The position numbers and the translations under genes were made by a program. From the NCBI GenBank assembly GCA_051530055.1, contig CM121341.1, positions 6,944,001-7,008,000 of the forward strand: DNA of 64,000 nt, written 5' to 3'. Each line of letters opens with the position of its first letter. The stretch's first letter is position 1. Positions 36,944 to 47,169 of this stretch are shown one piece after another. The notes under the pieces were generated by a model, which did not search any database, was not told the origin of the DNA, and saw only the letters and a program-made list of their open reading frames with translations. The DNA comes from Neoechinorhynchus agilis. Its lineage: Eukaryota; Acanthocephala.

Positions 36944-39900
36944 GTGGACGGCAGTGGTAGAAACAAGAGTCCGAAGAAATCGTTCACATTTCTTAAGAAA
37001 GGAGAAGGTATTGCTAGGTTTAGAAATCCAGTTATCAAAAACTACGAAAATGAGGTAAGTCTTGAATCTTTTATGTGAAACGATACCCTTTTTGCCTTCA
37101 AAAGGATGAGGATTTTTTTCTTATTAAGCGCGACCATGCTTCTTGGAACGATAATCAATATTCCAAAAATATGAATAGTGTGGAGAATAGGACTTTTGTT
37201 AATATGGACAAGCAAGACGATGGAAAGGTAAGTACTTTTCACGTTGGAAGCATTGCAGCCCAAGTTAACTCTATGTTCTGATCTTGAACGCTCTAAAATC
37301 ACACTCTTTAATGGTTTTTCTATGTTCAAGTTGAATACTCGATTAAATTGTCGGTCTCCTCGTCCATTTTCTCGTATTTCAAAAAAGTTCGTAACTTTTG
37401 GAGACAATTTGATAAGCGTAATATCGCATAATTTTTTTCGGTTTTCTTTGATTGATTAAGATTAACGCTCTGTTTTTTCTATGTTCAAGTTGAATACTCG
37501 ATTAAATTGTCGGTCTCCACGTCCATTTTCTCGTATTTCTAAAAAAGTTCGTAACTTTTGGAGACAATTTGATAAGCGTAATATCGCATAATTTTTTTCG
37601 GTTTTCTTTGATTGATTAAGATTAACGCTCGGTTTTTCTATGTTCAAGTTGAATACTCGATTAAATTGTCGGTCTCCGCGTCCATTTTCTCGTATTTCTA
37701 AAAAAATCTCATTTTTTCGGTTTAGATTTTTCCCATTTTTCTTGTGTCCAACCGATTTATATAAGAAAGCTCTAATGGTTTTACTACCATTAAAAAATAT
37801 CCAATTGATTTGAACGAGCTATCAAATGAGAGAGGCATTTGAGGTGCCTGTTGCTTTCTTATCAGTCTGAATATCACACGTTTCGTTCCGTGTGCACTAA
37901 GCTCTATATATGTGTGTGTGTGTTTGTGTCTCAGAAGCATACTCTTGCAGTGCCAATCTCGAAGATTCCTTCAAAATGTTATTCCCACTACTAACTTTTG
38001 GATTTGTTTGTTGTGGACTATGCGTTGACGACGATGCAGTTCGGGTTTACAACAATTTTGCCGAGATCCGTACACCGTTTTATGGATCTCAAACGTTTCT
38101 TGAAAGTGATTGGGATTCCATAGACGTGTCGCATCTTAAGCTGGATCATTGTTCTGACGGATACGCTCTCAGATTTAGCGTGAAGACAACTAATGCCGAA
38201 GACCAAAAAGTTGTTGTTCGAACGTCCACTGGTGTCAACATGGTTGAAAAACTGAACGCTACGCTTGTTAATGCATTAAGCAGCCTTGTCCGAGATGACC
38301 AAACCGGTCGGTATTTCTATGTTGCAAAGAATCAGATCGAGTATTATACAAAACCTTCGGAAAAAATCGTGTTGGTTTCATCTGAAGATGCGTCGTGTCT
38401 TAGTCCAGTACTAACGTACGTTCAACGAACTCTGAAATGGTGGAGTCAACATTTCCTTTCTATTGGACCGGACGATTTAGACAGGGCCCAGTTCACTACT
38501 TGGGCAAATGTTCAAAATCTCGGAAAATCAGATATCAATACGACGAATCTTGAGCTAATCACGGGAAGTCACTCGAGTTCATCTCGATACTCATATCGTA
38601 AACACCAATTCGGACCAGAAGGAGATGTTCTTGAACTACGATCTGTCGGTGATTCGAAATGGCGAACAGCGAGCGAACTTCATGGCTTGCATGTGTATCC
38701 AGGAAGACCAGCTCACATCGCAAGTAAAGAGACCTATAGATTTCCTCTCATAAAGTGCCGGATATTGTTTAAACGAATCGGCGAAATTAGCCAGTGGCTT
38801 GCTGGATCTGGGAAGATTACAGGAGTGTTCAGGCGAACGTATGTGCTTAATAGCACTGATCACTATATCCCAGAAGGTCTTCTAATTATAGAAGAGTCTG
38901 ATAGAATTGTCGGCGAGACCAATATGGCCAACACTGCTTCTTTAACTGAACGCAAAATTATCCTTTCTTCTGATGAAGAACTTAGATACACTCGAATCGC
39001 TCGTGTGGAATCACGACACTTATCCAGCACAGCCGAGTTTAGTGCCGGCAATATTACTAATTTAAACATTGACTTAGAGTAGTTTCTTCTCAAGTTAAAG
39101 TCTTCTACTCTCTCCGCCCCCCCATTAAGAGACTGAACTGCTCATAGAGTTTCAAAGTTTGAAAAAACAATTCTCGGTTGATGTTGTCTATGAAGAAAAC
39201 GTCTACTCGGATAATATCGTCGCAAACTGCACACTATTGGAACCTAATATTCCCAACCTGGTTTTGGTGACCAAAGAAAGTTCAAACTTCAAAGTTTCCA
39301 CCCGTCTTGAACCCAATTCAACGCGTAAAATCGTTTTATCGGTGTCTTTGCTCGGTGCTTATTTTAAGTAAATTTACCAAGTTTTTAAAATATGCTGCTT
39401 TTGTGGGCGTTTAATCGATCAATTAGAAAATCGTTTTGTATTTAGATGTAATCGATATTGGGTCTGAATGGTTTTCTTATATTTTTTATAAAGAATATTT
39501 AAAATAACAAAGTTAAGCGTTCTTCGCTTTTTTTTCGGAAGGCGTAATGACAAAATAGCGCCATAATAACATTTCTTTAGGTCAACGAAATTGAACAGAT
39601 CGATGCGAGTCTAAAAGAATGGGACGTTTTATCCGAAGATGAATTGGATGCAGAAACGGAAGGATTGAGTAAAGAAGCAAAACAAAGGTTGAACGATTGG
39701 TTCAATGCGAATATGCCGGAAAAAATCACAATTGATAAATCAAAATCCAGAGAACAATTAGAGACGGGATCGCTGCAGAAAACGCTAAAAACCAAGATCG
39801 CACAATTGGAGCAGACAATGAATGCATTTAGTCGCGAAAATCGAGTTTTACTTAAGTTGATGCGGGATAATGAAGAAGCAAAACATCGTTTACAAGAAGA

Positions 39901-40850
39901 TCGAACGGTTTTCGAGAAGCAGCGAAAAGTTGAACTTGAAAAATTTAAGGATTGGAAAAAACGAGAAAATGAAAGGTTGGAAGTCAAGTTTGAAATTGGT
40001 TCGAGCTCTACGGCTAATATGAATTTTTGATACATAAGTTTCGTAGTTAAGTTGATAATGGAAGGCAGGTTTCCTTGATGTTTAGTTATATTAAGGAACA
40101 AGTTTTTCTTTTTTGAGATTCGCGTCTTTTATCTCTCTCTAATTAAGATTGACAAAAGAGAATGAAAAATTGGAGGAGAAGGTTAAGCAGATGAAATCTG
40201 AATGTACTAATGGAGAATATGTGAAGCAGATAGAGTCGTTGAACAGTCGCATAAATGGACTTAAGTTGGAGATTAAACAGAAGGAAAGAAGTTATGTTAT
40301 GAACGAGAGCAAACTCAAAACGAAGATTGTTGAATTAGAACGCGAAAATGGAGAATTGAAAGGTAGAGCTAAGACACTTGAAACGCGAAGAAATGAGTTG
40401 GCGAGTAAATTAAATGCGTTACAACGCGAGATGGTCGATTGATTTCTTTACGTTCACTTCGAACTCGATCGATTATTTCACTTAAGATCAGAGAAAACAA
40501 AGTCCGAGAAGAACTCAAATGCCCGTGCTCAAGAAGTATCGCTACCTGACAAGAAGCCGATCTCTTCTGATTCGTCTGTTCAAAAGACTGCATCGCTGGA
40601 TATGATTCTTGAAAGACAGTTGCAAAACGGTGGAAAGGAGATTAGACTGAGTGATGGCAGTCGAACGGTAATCGACACAAGTGGAATAGTAATCACGGAA
40701 ACGAGTGAGGGCGATCGATTGATCAATTATCCTGACGGGAGAAAGGAGTATCATACTGAAAACTATCGCAAGAAGATATATCCAAATCAAAGAACAGTAA
40801 TTGAGTACAAAGATGGTCGAATTGAAGTGCAGTATGATGAAAAAAAGTGA
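36944..40850 (+). CDS. CENPJ: Centromere protein J / SAS-4 / CPAP centriole protein (5' start missing)
   Basis: CPAP/SAS-4 nucleates and limits centriolar microtubules. Exons 36944-37054, 37105-37227, 39581-39975, 40148-40417 and 40487-40850 sum to 1,263 nt (420 codons plus stop) with matched GT-AG phases. Exon 1 has KKSFTFLKKGEGIARF, which matches the family's FLKxGEGLARF motif. Exons 3-4 are coiled coil (KTKIAQLEQTMNAFSRENRV; ESKLKTKIVELERENGELKG). Exon 5 is the C-terminal G-box/TCP domain (beta-repeats such as LINYPDGRKEYHTENYRKKI then YPNQRTVIEYKDGRIEV) that binds STIL/Ana2. The protein is far shorter than the human one (1,338 aa), and the G-box has only a few repeats. Exon 1 has no ATG: it opens with GTG straight after a TTTTTTAG acceptor 20 nt past WDR59, so the start comes from an unseen exon, a spliced leader, or WDR59 itself. 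The 2.35-kb intron 2 holds another gene. Confidence 0.82.
37313..37705. repeat. 158-bp tandem repeat (about 2.5 copies) in CENPJ intron 2
   Basis: CTATGTTCAAGTTGAATACT followed by CGATTAAATTGTCGG recurs near 37318, 37477 and 37636. The copies differ at few positions and the third is partial. Confidence 0.85.
37976..39371 (+). CDS. Secreted DUF4139-like protein, nested in a CENPJ intron
   Basis: The first Met (37976) begins a signal peptide (MLFPLLTFGFVCCGLCV). The mature part has a DUF4139-like pattern: LKWWSQHFLSIGPDDLDRAQ then FTTWANVQNLGKSD (family: W...Y......L....A.V.N.SG.D), and later YIPEGLLIIEESD-RIVGETN and LTERKIILSSDEEL before a beta-rich end. DUF4139 proteins are of poorly known function. 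The first exon runs to about 39080; a second (about 39150-39371) continues in another frame with FSVDVVYEENVYSDN and NPN-type beta strands, but the splice phase was not settled. No transmembrane segment is seen. A CTTGCAG acceptor lies 25 nt before the ATG, and TATATA near 37904 could be a TATA box. The family assignment is by pattern memory only. Confidence 0.55.
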
Positions 40851-40999
40851 AGAGATTGGGAGTTAAGAAACACAATGATCGTTCTTAAAGCCCCCTTGAA
40901 AGCAAATAACGTCCGCAACATCTAATCTACCCTTTAGACAAATATTCTCAATTAATATAAAATTATTCGTCATACAAGTAAGTAAATTAACATTAAACA

Positions 41000-41165
41000 T
41001 TTTAAAATATTTAGCGAAAACGGCCTTTATGCTGGCCATTAATATGCCTGCCCATCCTCCTTGTAATCAGGTTCATCCTTAGCTTCTCTCCTTCCTCGGT
41101 TGTCGCTACCACGTTGGCAGCATTGCCTCGTTGTACTGCGAGCGAGATATTTTGTGTGGATAATG
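41000..41165 (-). mobile_element. LINE 3' remnant (QNISLAVQRGN tail)
   Basis: The minus strand encodes STQNISLAVQRGNAANVVAT. This matches the C-terminal tail (QRISLAIQRGN) of the endonuclease-bearing LINE represented at 17085-17690. Only the last part is left. Confidence 0.6.
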
Positions 41166-42580
41166 AACACAAAAGTAACGAGATCGTGCGATTCCAGAGG
41201 CGGAGAAAGTGTACTCGGTTTCCAACGAGATTACTTCGACGGTCGAAATTAAACATGGAAGCTGCTTAACTCATTTAGGAATAAATCTTGAAAAGGATTT
41301 TGGAAAAATGTATTTGTTAATCGCTAACAGCACCTATGAGCGATGGGGTGCTCGTCTTAATCAAGAGAATTCAGAAATATCAGAACTTGCTTTGGATCGA
41401 ACTCTGTATGCTTTTGAACACGTCCCAGTTAAATCACGAACATTCCTGATTGACATATTCTATGTGAGTTGTAAATTTAAGCTTCCACCAAAATATGCGA
41501 GTTCTCTCACTTCCACGGTGTGCGTTTGGTTAAATTCAATATGACAACGATTGTGATATGGATTCCTTAAAAACACAGTTTGCGTGGAAGCAAAAAAATT
41601 AATTTTTAAGTTTTTTTTCCTGAAAAATTAAGACATAAAAGCATTTCCGAAGTGTTTACTTTTTAAAACATCAATGGTTTCTAAATACGCTTAATATCTC
41701 GGGCGTTTTCATCATATTAATGATCCAACATGAACACTTTGATGAGTAAATGGCGATTATAGATTTATAAGGCGTCCGCGCTAAATACGACTTCTCACCT
41801 CTCTCGAGAGGGTTTTCTCGGCAATCAATTTATCCTGTTGGATGCAATCCATCGTTTACTTGGTCTTCCTCGTCGGAGATTTCCCGTTACTTCCAGTTTC
41901 TCCGTGCTGCTTCACACTTGGAAACTTTATCGTTCGAGAGCAACCTTGCAGACGTCGAAGATCGCCGTGAGTTGTCTTAGTTATCTTAGAACTTCGTTTT
42001 CGTTTGACAACGTACTTCCCGGCCCGGTTGAAAAAGGAGGAAGTGGAGGGTTGGCATCATTTTATTTATTTAACACGGCAAGATAACAATTAGGGTTTTT
42101 CGTTAGTCTAGAAGTTATCGTTGGTCCTTCGTCTGCTCTATTGGACCTCAAGTATTAGGTCGATCTCAGGCAACCTCGGAGGCCCAAAAGACCAGATTAA
42201 TCTTTTATCCTGGTAGTATTACTTTTCTTTATCCATTAACAAATTGCCTTTTGTAAAAAAAGTGTGTGCATCATTGAATTCCAATCGAATTGTGCGGGAG
42301 CATTGTTCGCTGAAGTTAGGGTTAGAAGGAGAGGGAAAGTAGAATACTTGTTCATTAGATATAAAGAACTTACCTTTATTAGAAAATGAAGGGAAGAATA
42401 AGATTTTTCCCAAAAATAAGCGTGAGAGGAAGGATAAAAGAGGCTCATAAGATTATAATTTGATAAAAGTTTATGATGCTTATTAAAACATCTAAAAAAG
42501 AAGGCAAACCTAAGTTCAGGAAGGCGACCTTTCCCGAAAAAACAAGCCTCCTATGAGAGTTTTTAGAACGGGTAATATAA
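41166..42580. other. Region without a recognised gene
   Basis: The frame at 41209-41544 (111 aa, plus) is the longest and has no recognised domain. The 41800-42200 stretch has higher GC than its surroundings and may be old repeat sequence, but no family could be named. Confidence 0.4.
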
Positions 42581-42584
42581 TGTT

Positions 42585-42690
42585 CGACAAAATATCTCGC
42601 TGGCAGTACAACGGGGCAATGCTGCCAGCGTGATGGCGACGGTCGAGGAAGGACAAAAGCTGGAATTTGGTGGGAGGTGGTGAATGTAAA
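42585..42690 (+). mobile_element. LINE 3' remnant, second copy
   Basis: NISLAVQRGNAASVMATVEE is encoded on the plus strand. It is the same tail as at 41000-41165 in opposite orientation, again only the last few dozen codons. Confidence 0.6.
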
Positions 42691-42806
42691 GAAAAGTAAC
42701 CAAATAGAAAACAATACTGCCTAAAAAAATCGAGTGTATAAATTCCTTAAATTTCCGCCATAAAAAAAATTCTTAAATTAGACATTTTTTAACAATAAAA
42801 CCACTT

Positions 42807-43425
42807 TTAATTTTCGGAAAAAAAAAGATATTTGGCTCTATTAAGAATATATTTGATTTTTAGAAAGGTATTATTAATCGAAGAATTAATTAAAATTTTA
42901 AATGTCTTGGAGGGGAAGTCGATTCCTAGAACCCTGGTAAATTTCTTAATGTTGACGGAGTTAAAATTGTGGTATTTAATTAAATCATTGATTAAAACTT
43001 TCCTAGACGAGAGCGAGTTAGTGAGGGGGATAAAAAAGGTTTTATTGGCATTGATGGCAAGATTAGCCAATTTCAACTCTGAGCTAAGGGGACTCAGAGC
43101 TGCTTGAATGTTGCATAAAAGAGAGGGACAAGACCTTGCCTTGCAGAAGAGAAAAGGATCTATCCAAAGCATCAAATGCTTTGTTCAGGTCAAGCTGAAT
43201 AAGAATTTTTTGAACAAATTTAATATTGTTTATACAGTTAAGGGAATCAAGTAAAGTGTTCACGCCTTTACCTTTGATAAAACCATGGAAGTAAGAAGGA
43301 ATAAGCTTCTTAGTTTTCAAAAACGCGTATAAAAGTCTATTTACGACTCTTTCTATACAAGAGATTATAGGATTCTGAATTGAAATTACTCTAATATGAG
43401 CCGGTTTTGAAATAATACCCGCTTC
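42807..43425 (-). mobile_element. LINE reverse transcriptase fragment
   Basis: The minus strand encodes NPIISCIERVVNRLLYAFLK, YFHGFIKGKGVNTLLDSLN, ILIQLDLNKAFDALDR and then, in a different frame, ELKLANLAINANKTFFIPL. This is the order of a non-LTR RT (palm, then thumb side). The segment holding the YxDD box is missing between the two parts, so the fragment is internally deleted. Confidence 0.75.
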
Positions 43426-43800
43426 AGCGTCCTGACCGGGCTCAGCTGCCAGCAACACGCCGTCATCACACCGAGGTTCAACTCGGTTGATCGACAACAG
43501 GCCCAGGGAAGCATCGTGACACGCGGACCTCCTTGCTCAACCCAACAAGGAAGCAGCGTTCGCCAATGTCACCGATGCCTCAGCACTGGCAGTCGGCGCA
43601 GCCCACAAACAACGGACCAAAGACGACACCTGGTAGTTCGATCCTTCAGCAGGAGGCTTTACGATGCCGAGACGCGATAAAGCACCTTCGACAAGGTGCT
43701 TCAAACAAGTCCTGGCACTTGAAATCACTGCCCGCGGCACTGTCAACAGACGACCACCAAAACGTTTTCAAGACGACTTCTTTCACGTGAATGACGGACA
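43425..43800 (+). mobile_element. Ty3/Gypsy LTR retrotransposon fossil (pol fragment)
   Basis: The plus strand encodes ANVTDASALAVGAAHKQR, which resembles the start of the RNase H domain of Ty3/Gypsy pol (TDASDxAVGAVLxQ). It is a short, broken remnant with no LTRs seen. It abuts the LINE fragment, and its GC content is higher than the surroundings. Confidence 0.6.
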
Positions 43801-43913
43801 GCCGTAAGAAGTTTCCTTTCCCCGAATGAAGGAAGGACAACAAGCATTTGACCATTGTAGATAATAATAAAATGCTTCGTCCGTACAACGTGACGCCGCT
43901 AAAACATCTTGAG

Positions 43914-43922
43914 TATAAAAAG
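43914..43922 (+). promoter_or_regulatory. TATA box of the orphan secreted-protein gene
   Basis: TATAAAAAG lies 64 nt before the ATG at 43978. A start site about 30 nt downstream would leave a 5'UTR of 30-35 nt. It is the clearest TATA element in the window. Confidence 0.55.
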
Positions 43923-43977
43923 AGGCGATTCATCGTTCCAAAGTCAAACTTCTCTCTCTCTCCATCGAACCTTAAAA

Positions 43978-44601
43978 ATGATCGCTCTTCTCTGCTTCAC
44001 AGCTTTCATTTCAATTGGTTTCAGCAGTGGAAACCAAAAACGCCAAGGCCAAGAATCGCCATTGAGAGACCAATTCAAGGAACAGAACAGAATATATGAT
44101 CCGTATGGACGGATAACAGTGACGTATTATGCGGAATCGGACACGGAAACGGATTCAAATATTACTGAGATTCAACAAATCATTGACGCTTTTAATAAGG
44201 AGAACGGAAAGCGTGTTTATCTGAAGAAAATTAAGGACGAATCAAAGGCTGGAAGAGTAGAAATATATGCAAAAGGAAGACATTTCAACAAAAAATATGA
44301 GTTGGAACGATATGAAAAGTCAAAATTTGAGGAATTTTTCAATTATAGCATCGATGTATTGGTAATATGTCGACACATAGATGTGGAGTATTATATGGAC
44401 CCGGATTTAAAAGCGGATAAAAATTACACGGATATCAAAAAAATCGTTGCCAGTAGTAAGTACAAACAGAACGTTCACGTGGAGAAACGGGACAACAAAT
44501 CCAAGGCTGGAAAAGTACACATGAAATCATACGGACCCTTTGTAAAAGTTGAATGGGAGTTTTGGTACGAAAAGTCAAAATTTAAGAACTATATTAACTG
44601 A
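43978..44601 (+). CDS. Secreted protein with two internal repeats (unrecognised)
   Basis: The 207-aa product starts with a signal peptide (MIALLCFTAFISIGFSSG), followed by a basic stretch and two copies of an approximately 80-residue unit. Shared features are ITVTYY/IDVEYY, a D-N-[IY]-T-[ED]-I step, SKAGRVEIYAKG/SKAGKVHMKSYG and, at the ends, YEKSKFEEF/YEKSKFKNY. The units look like small alpha/beta domains, rich in Lys and Tyr and almost free of cysteine. No family is recognised. The upstream TATA box and AATAAA at 44651-44656 mark a compact, single-exon, probably highly expressed gene. The frame is open back to 43909, but the Met at 43978 has the better context and the signal peptide. Confidence 0.7.
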   Translation: MIALLCFTAFISIGFSSGNQKRQGQESPLRDQFKEQNRIYDPYGRITVTYYAESDTETDSNITEIQQIIDAFNKENGKRVYLKKIKDESKAGRVEIYAKGRHFNKKYELERYEKSKFEEFFNYSIDVLVICRHIDVEYYMDPDLKADKNYTDIKKIVASSKYKQNVHVEKRDNKSKAGKVHMKSYGPFVKVEWEFWYEKSKFKNYIN

Positions 44602-45554
44602 GAACGGCAGATCTCAGTTAGTTTCGATGGCTGTATCCGTCGATAGTTTCAATAAATAGATTTTTGGCATTCATTCGTAAAAAACTTTATAACGGGTATT
44701 TTGTGTTCTAAAATTCAATTTTGAAGCGATCGTTTTAAACACACACAAAACCGGCCATCCCAAATAAACGAAATTTTAAGATTAGGTCCCGATCCTTTAA
44801 AATTTGATCAGAATATAAACAGTTCTCGACATTTGCTCTCATCTTTGAACGAATTTTTCTCGGCTTGACTGACAATTAATTTACACGAGGCGGCACCACG
44901 TACAAATCATTAAATATTAGGCGGATCTGGAAGAATCGTCGCTGATTTCGTCATATTTCCCAAAGTTTGAAGTGAACGCCGGCGAATATGTTTTCAACCG
45001 GCGTGGAAGGCGAATGCATTCTGTCTCTAAAATATTAGACGGTACTGTGATTTGGGCGAAAAAGGAATCGATTCTCGTTTTATGCTCCCTGTATGTAATT
45101 TTCGAATGTTAAGATTTTGGCTGAGTGGCAGTCACTTGGTATCGCGGTTAGCCTAAAAGCATCATTCATTTTATGAACCGTTGTATCGAGAGTAGAGCTC
45201 ATTTCGATCCGTCTGCTTCACGGATTGTCTTTTGGTGGCCCTTTTTTGTTGAATAAAATGTTTTCCATTTAGGCGTTTATTCAACAACAAAAACCGCGAA
45301 CTAACAATCTAGCGAATGGACGCATGTGAAATGCGCGCTGTCGGCGTCCGATTCGCCATCACAACATAGAGTTTTCTTCTTCGTTAAAATCAGGTCTAAG
45401 AGATGTTTTCTCCTAAGATCTACATGCCAACAAAGTTGAACATCGTAAGCATTCTTCAATTAGTGTTTTGGAAAGATGAATCGCTTCGAGGAATTTTCTC
45501 TCTTAATATTTAAGCGACTCCACTGACCTTCTAAACGTTTCAGATTTATATTTT
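44602..45554. other. Intergenic, no gene seen
   Basis: Apart from the AATAAA at 44651, nothing is supported. No tRNA could be folded here. Confidence 0.4.
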
Positions 45555-46265
45555 ATGACTGAAAAAGAAGAACGCAAAACAGTCACAATTTCTTCAAGCG
45601 ATGTATCGTCCAATTGGCGCAAGTTAAGACCGAAAATAAAGTGCATTCGAACTCACTCCAAACCGAGTTGTGGGGGAAATCGCAAATACAAATACGTTGC
45701 ACTCGATTGTGAGATGGTTGGTGTTGGCGGCAACGATTCCGCCTTGGCTCGAGTTTCTATTGTGAACGAACACGATGATGTTTTACTCGATAAATATGTA
45801 ATACCGAGAGAAAAGATAACCGACTACAGATTCGAATTTTCCGGAATAACTAAAGATTTGATAAAAGTGCACGGTAAACCTTTTACAGAAGTACAAAAAG
45901 AAGCGGCTACCTTAATGGAAGGAAAGATTCTTATTGGTCACGGACTAAATCATGACCTTGGAGTTTTACTTCTTAGTCATCCAAGAAGACGAATCCGTGA
46001 CACTTCCAAGTATAAACCATTTAGGACCGTTCGAAGTGGTGGTGGTACACCATCGCTCAAATTACTCGCTCGAACGTTGCTTGGAGTAGAAATCCATGAA
46101 GGTTGTCATGATTCTGTTTAAATGTGGATTCTACTATAGGGATTCCTCCACTGAATTCACATGATAGAAGACGCGCGAATAGCGATGAAACTCTATTTGA
46201 GACATCGAAAAGCTTGGGAAGATTCGTTACGAAATACAAGAAAGGAGAAGGACGTTCAGAAGTAG
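45555..46265 (+). CDS. REXO4: REXO4-like DEDDh 3'-5' exonuclease
   Basis: A DEDDh RNA exonuclease related to REXO4/ISG20-like proteins involved in rRNA maturation. Exo I is VALDCEMVGV (Asp, Glu), Exo II is ILIGHGLNHDL (Asp) and Exo III begins GCHDSV near 46115 and continues EDARIAMKLYLRHRKAWED from 46167. The two parts are split by about 48 nt containing stops. GTTTAA could be a donor, but no AG acceptor joins HDS to EDAR in frame, so the junction is unresolved. A 3' splice site (TTTCAG) lies 11 nt before the ATG. The stop is at 46263-46265. At about 220 aa the protein lacks the long N-terminal extension of vertebrate REXO4, and all catalytic residues are present if the two parts join. Confidence 0.8.
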
Positions 46266-46385
46266 AGACGCTGAGAATGTTCCTATAGAAAGCTGACGAG
46301 AGTTGCGTTCGATGCTCGCCAGTAGAAGTTGTTCTAACTCTTTATGTTATTCTCTTCGGGGTGGAGTTTAGACCCAGAACTCTAG

Positions 46386-46740
46386 GACGTCGACGAACTT
46401 TATGCATTTCCTGAACAAAATGTAAAACGGCGAAAGCGCTCGCTCAATTGAAGATTTTCTAGTTTTCATTTTCGAAAACAAAACTTTTCTCTAAAGACAC
46501 GACGATTTCATAAGTTCAAAAGCTCATTTTCTCGGACGTCGACGAACTTTACGCATCTCTACGCTTTTTTTGTAGGTTCCTGAACAAAACGTAAAACGGC
46601 GAAAATTCTCGGGCAAATAAAGATTTCCTAGTTTTCATTTTTGAAAACAGAACTTTTTCCTAAAGACAAGACGATTTCATTAGTCAAAAAAGCTCATTTT
46701 CTCGGACGTCGACGAACTTTACGCATCTCTACGTTCCTTT
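46386..46740. repeat. About 150-170-bp tandem repeat (2.3 copies)
   Basis: GGACGTCGACGAACTTTA recurs at 46385, 46534 and 46704. The second unit has an extra T-rich block after the CATCTCTACG segment. Confidence 0.8.
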
Positions 46741-46832
46741 GCTTATCATCTCCCTCACTTCCACCCCCCGTTTGCCGAAATCCAAAATTCTCTTCGCTCT
46801 CCTTTCAACCATGAGAAAAGAATTCCTACTCT

Positions 46833-46981
46833 AGTAATGACTGCACTCCTTCAACTTTAAATTCGTTAAAGTTTCACTATACAAATAGATACTGAACTAA
46901 CCTTATTAGTCTCTTATATTTTAAACCGAAACGAGCGAAACGTTGATGAATTCACAGTCAAAAGAGTGCAGTCATTATTAT
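46833..46981. repeat. MITE-like inverted-repeat element
   Basis: TAATGACTGCACTC at the left is the exact complement of GAGTGCAGTCATTA at the right. Weaker complementarity extends inward to about 40 bp per arm. The interior is non-coding, with TA-rich flanks. Confidence 0.6.
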
Positions 46982-47169
46982 AAATCTTCTCATCTACGAG
47001 GGCAGTATCTTTAGAAATGATAAGATGTGCTGGATTCTGTCATTTTTGATTTACAAAGCACAAGTAAGCTGGAGAATGTTGACATGAAACATTTGCCTAT
47101 AATTTAAGAAAAGAAAGCGTCTATTTTCTGGAGAATATCACCGTGGTTTGCAATTGTACAACCTTGCAC

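Noticed and set aside
37976-39093. Ribophorin I (OST subunit)
   Set aside because: The signal peptide and position suggested it at first, but no ribophorin motif or membrane anchor is present; the conserved pattern fits DUF4139 better.
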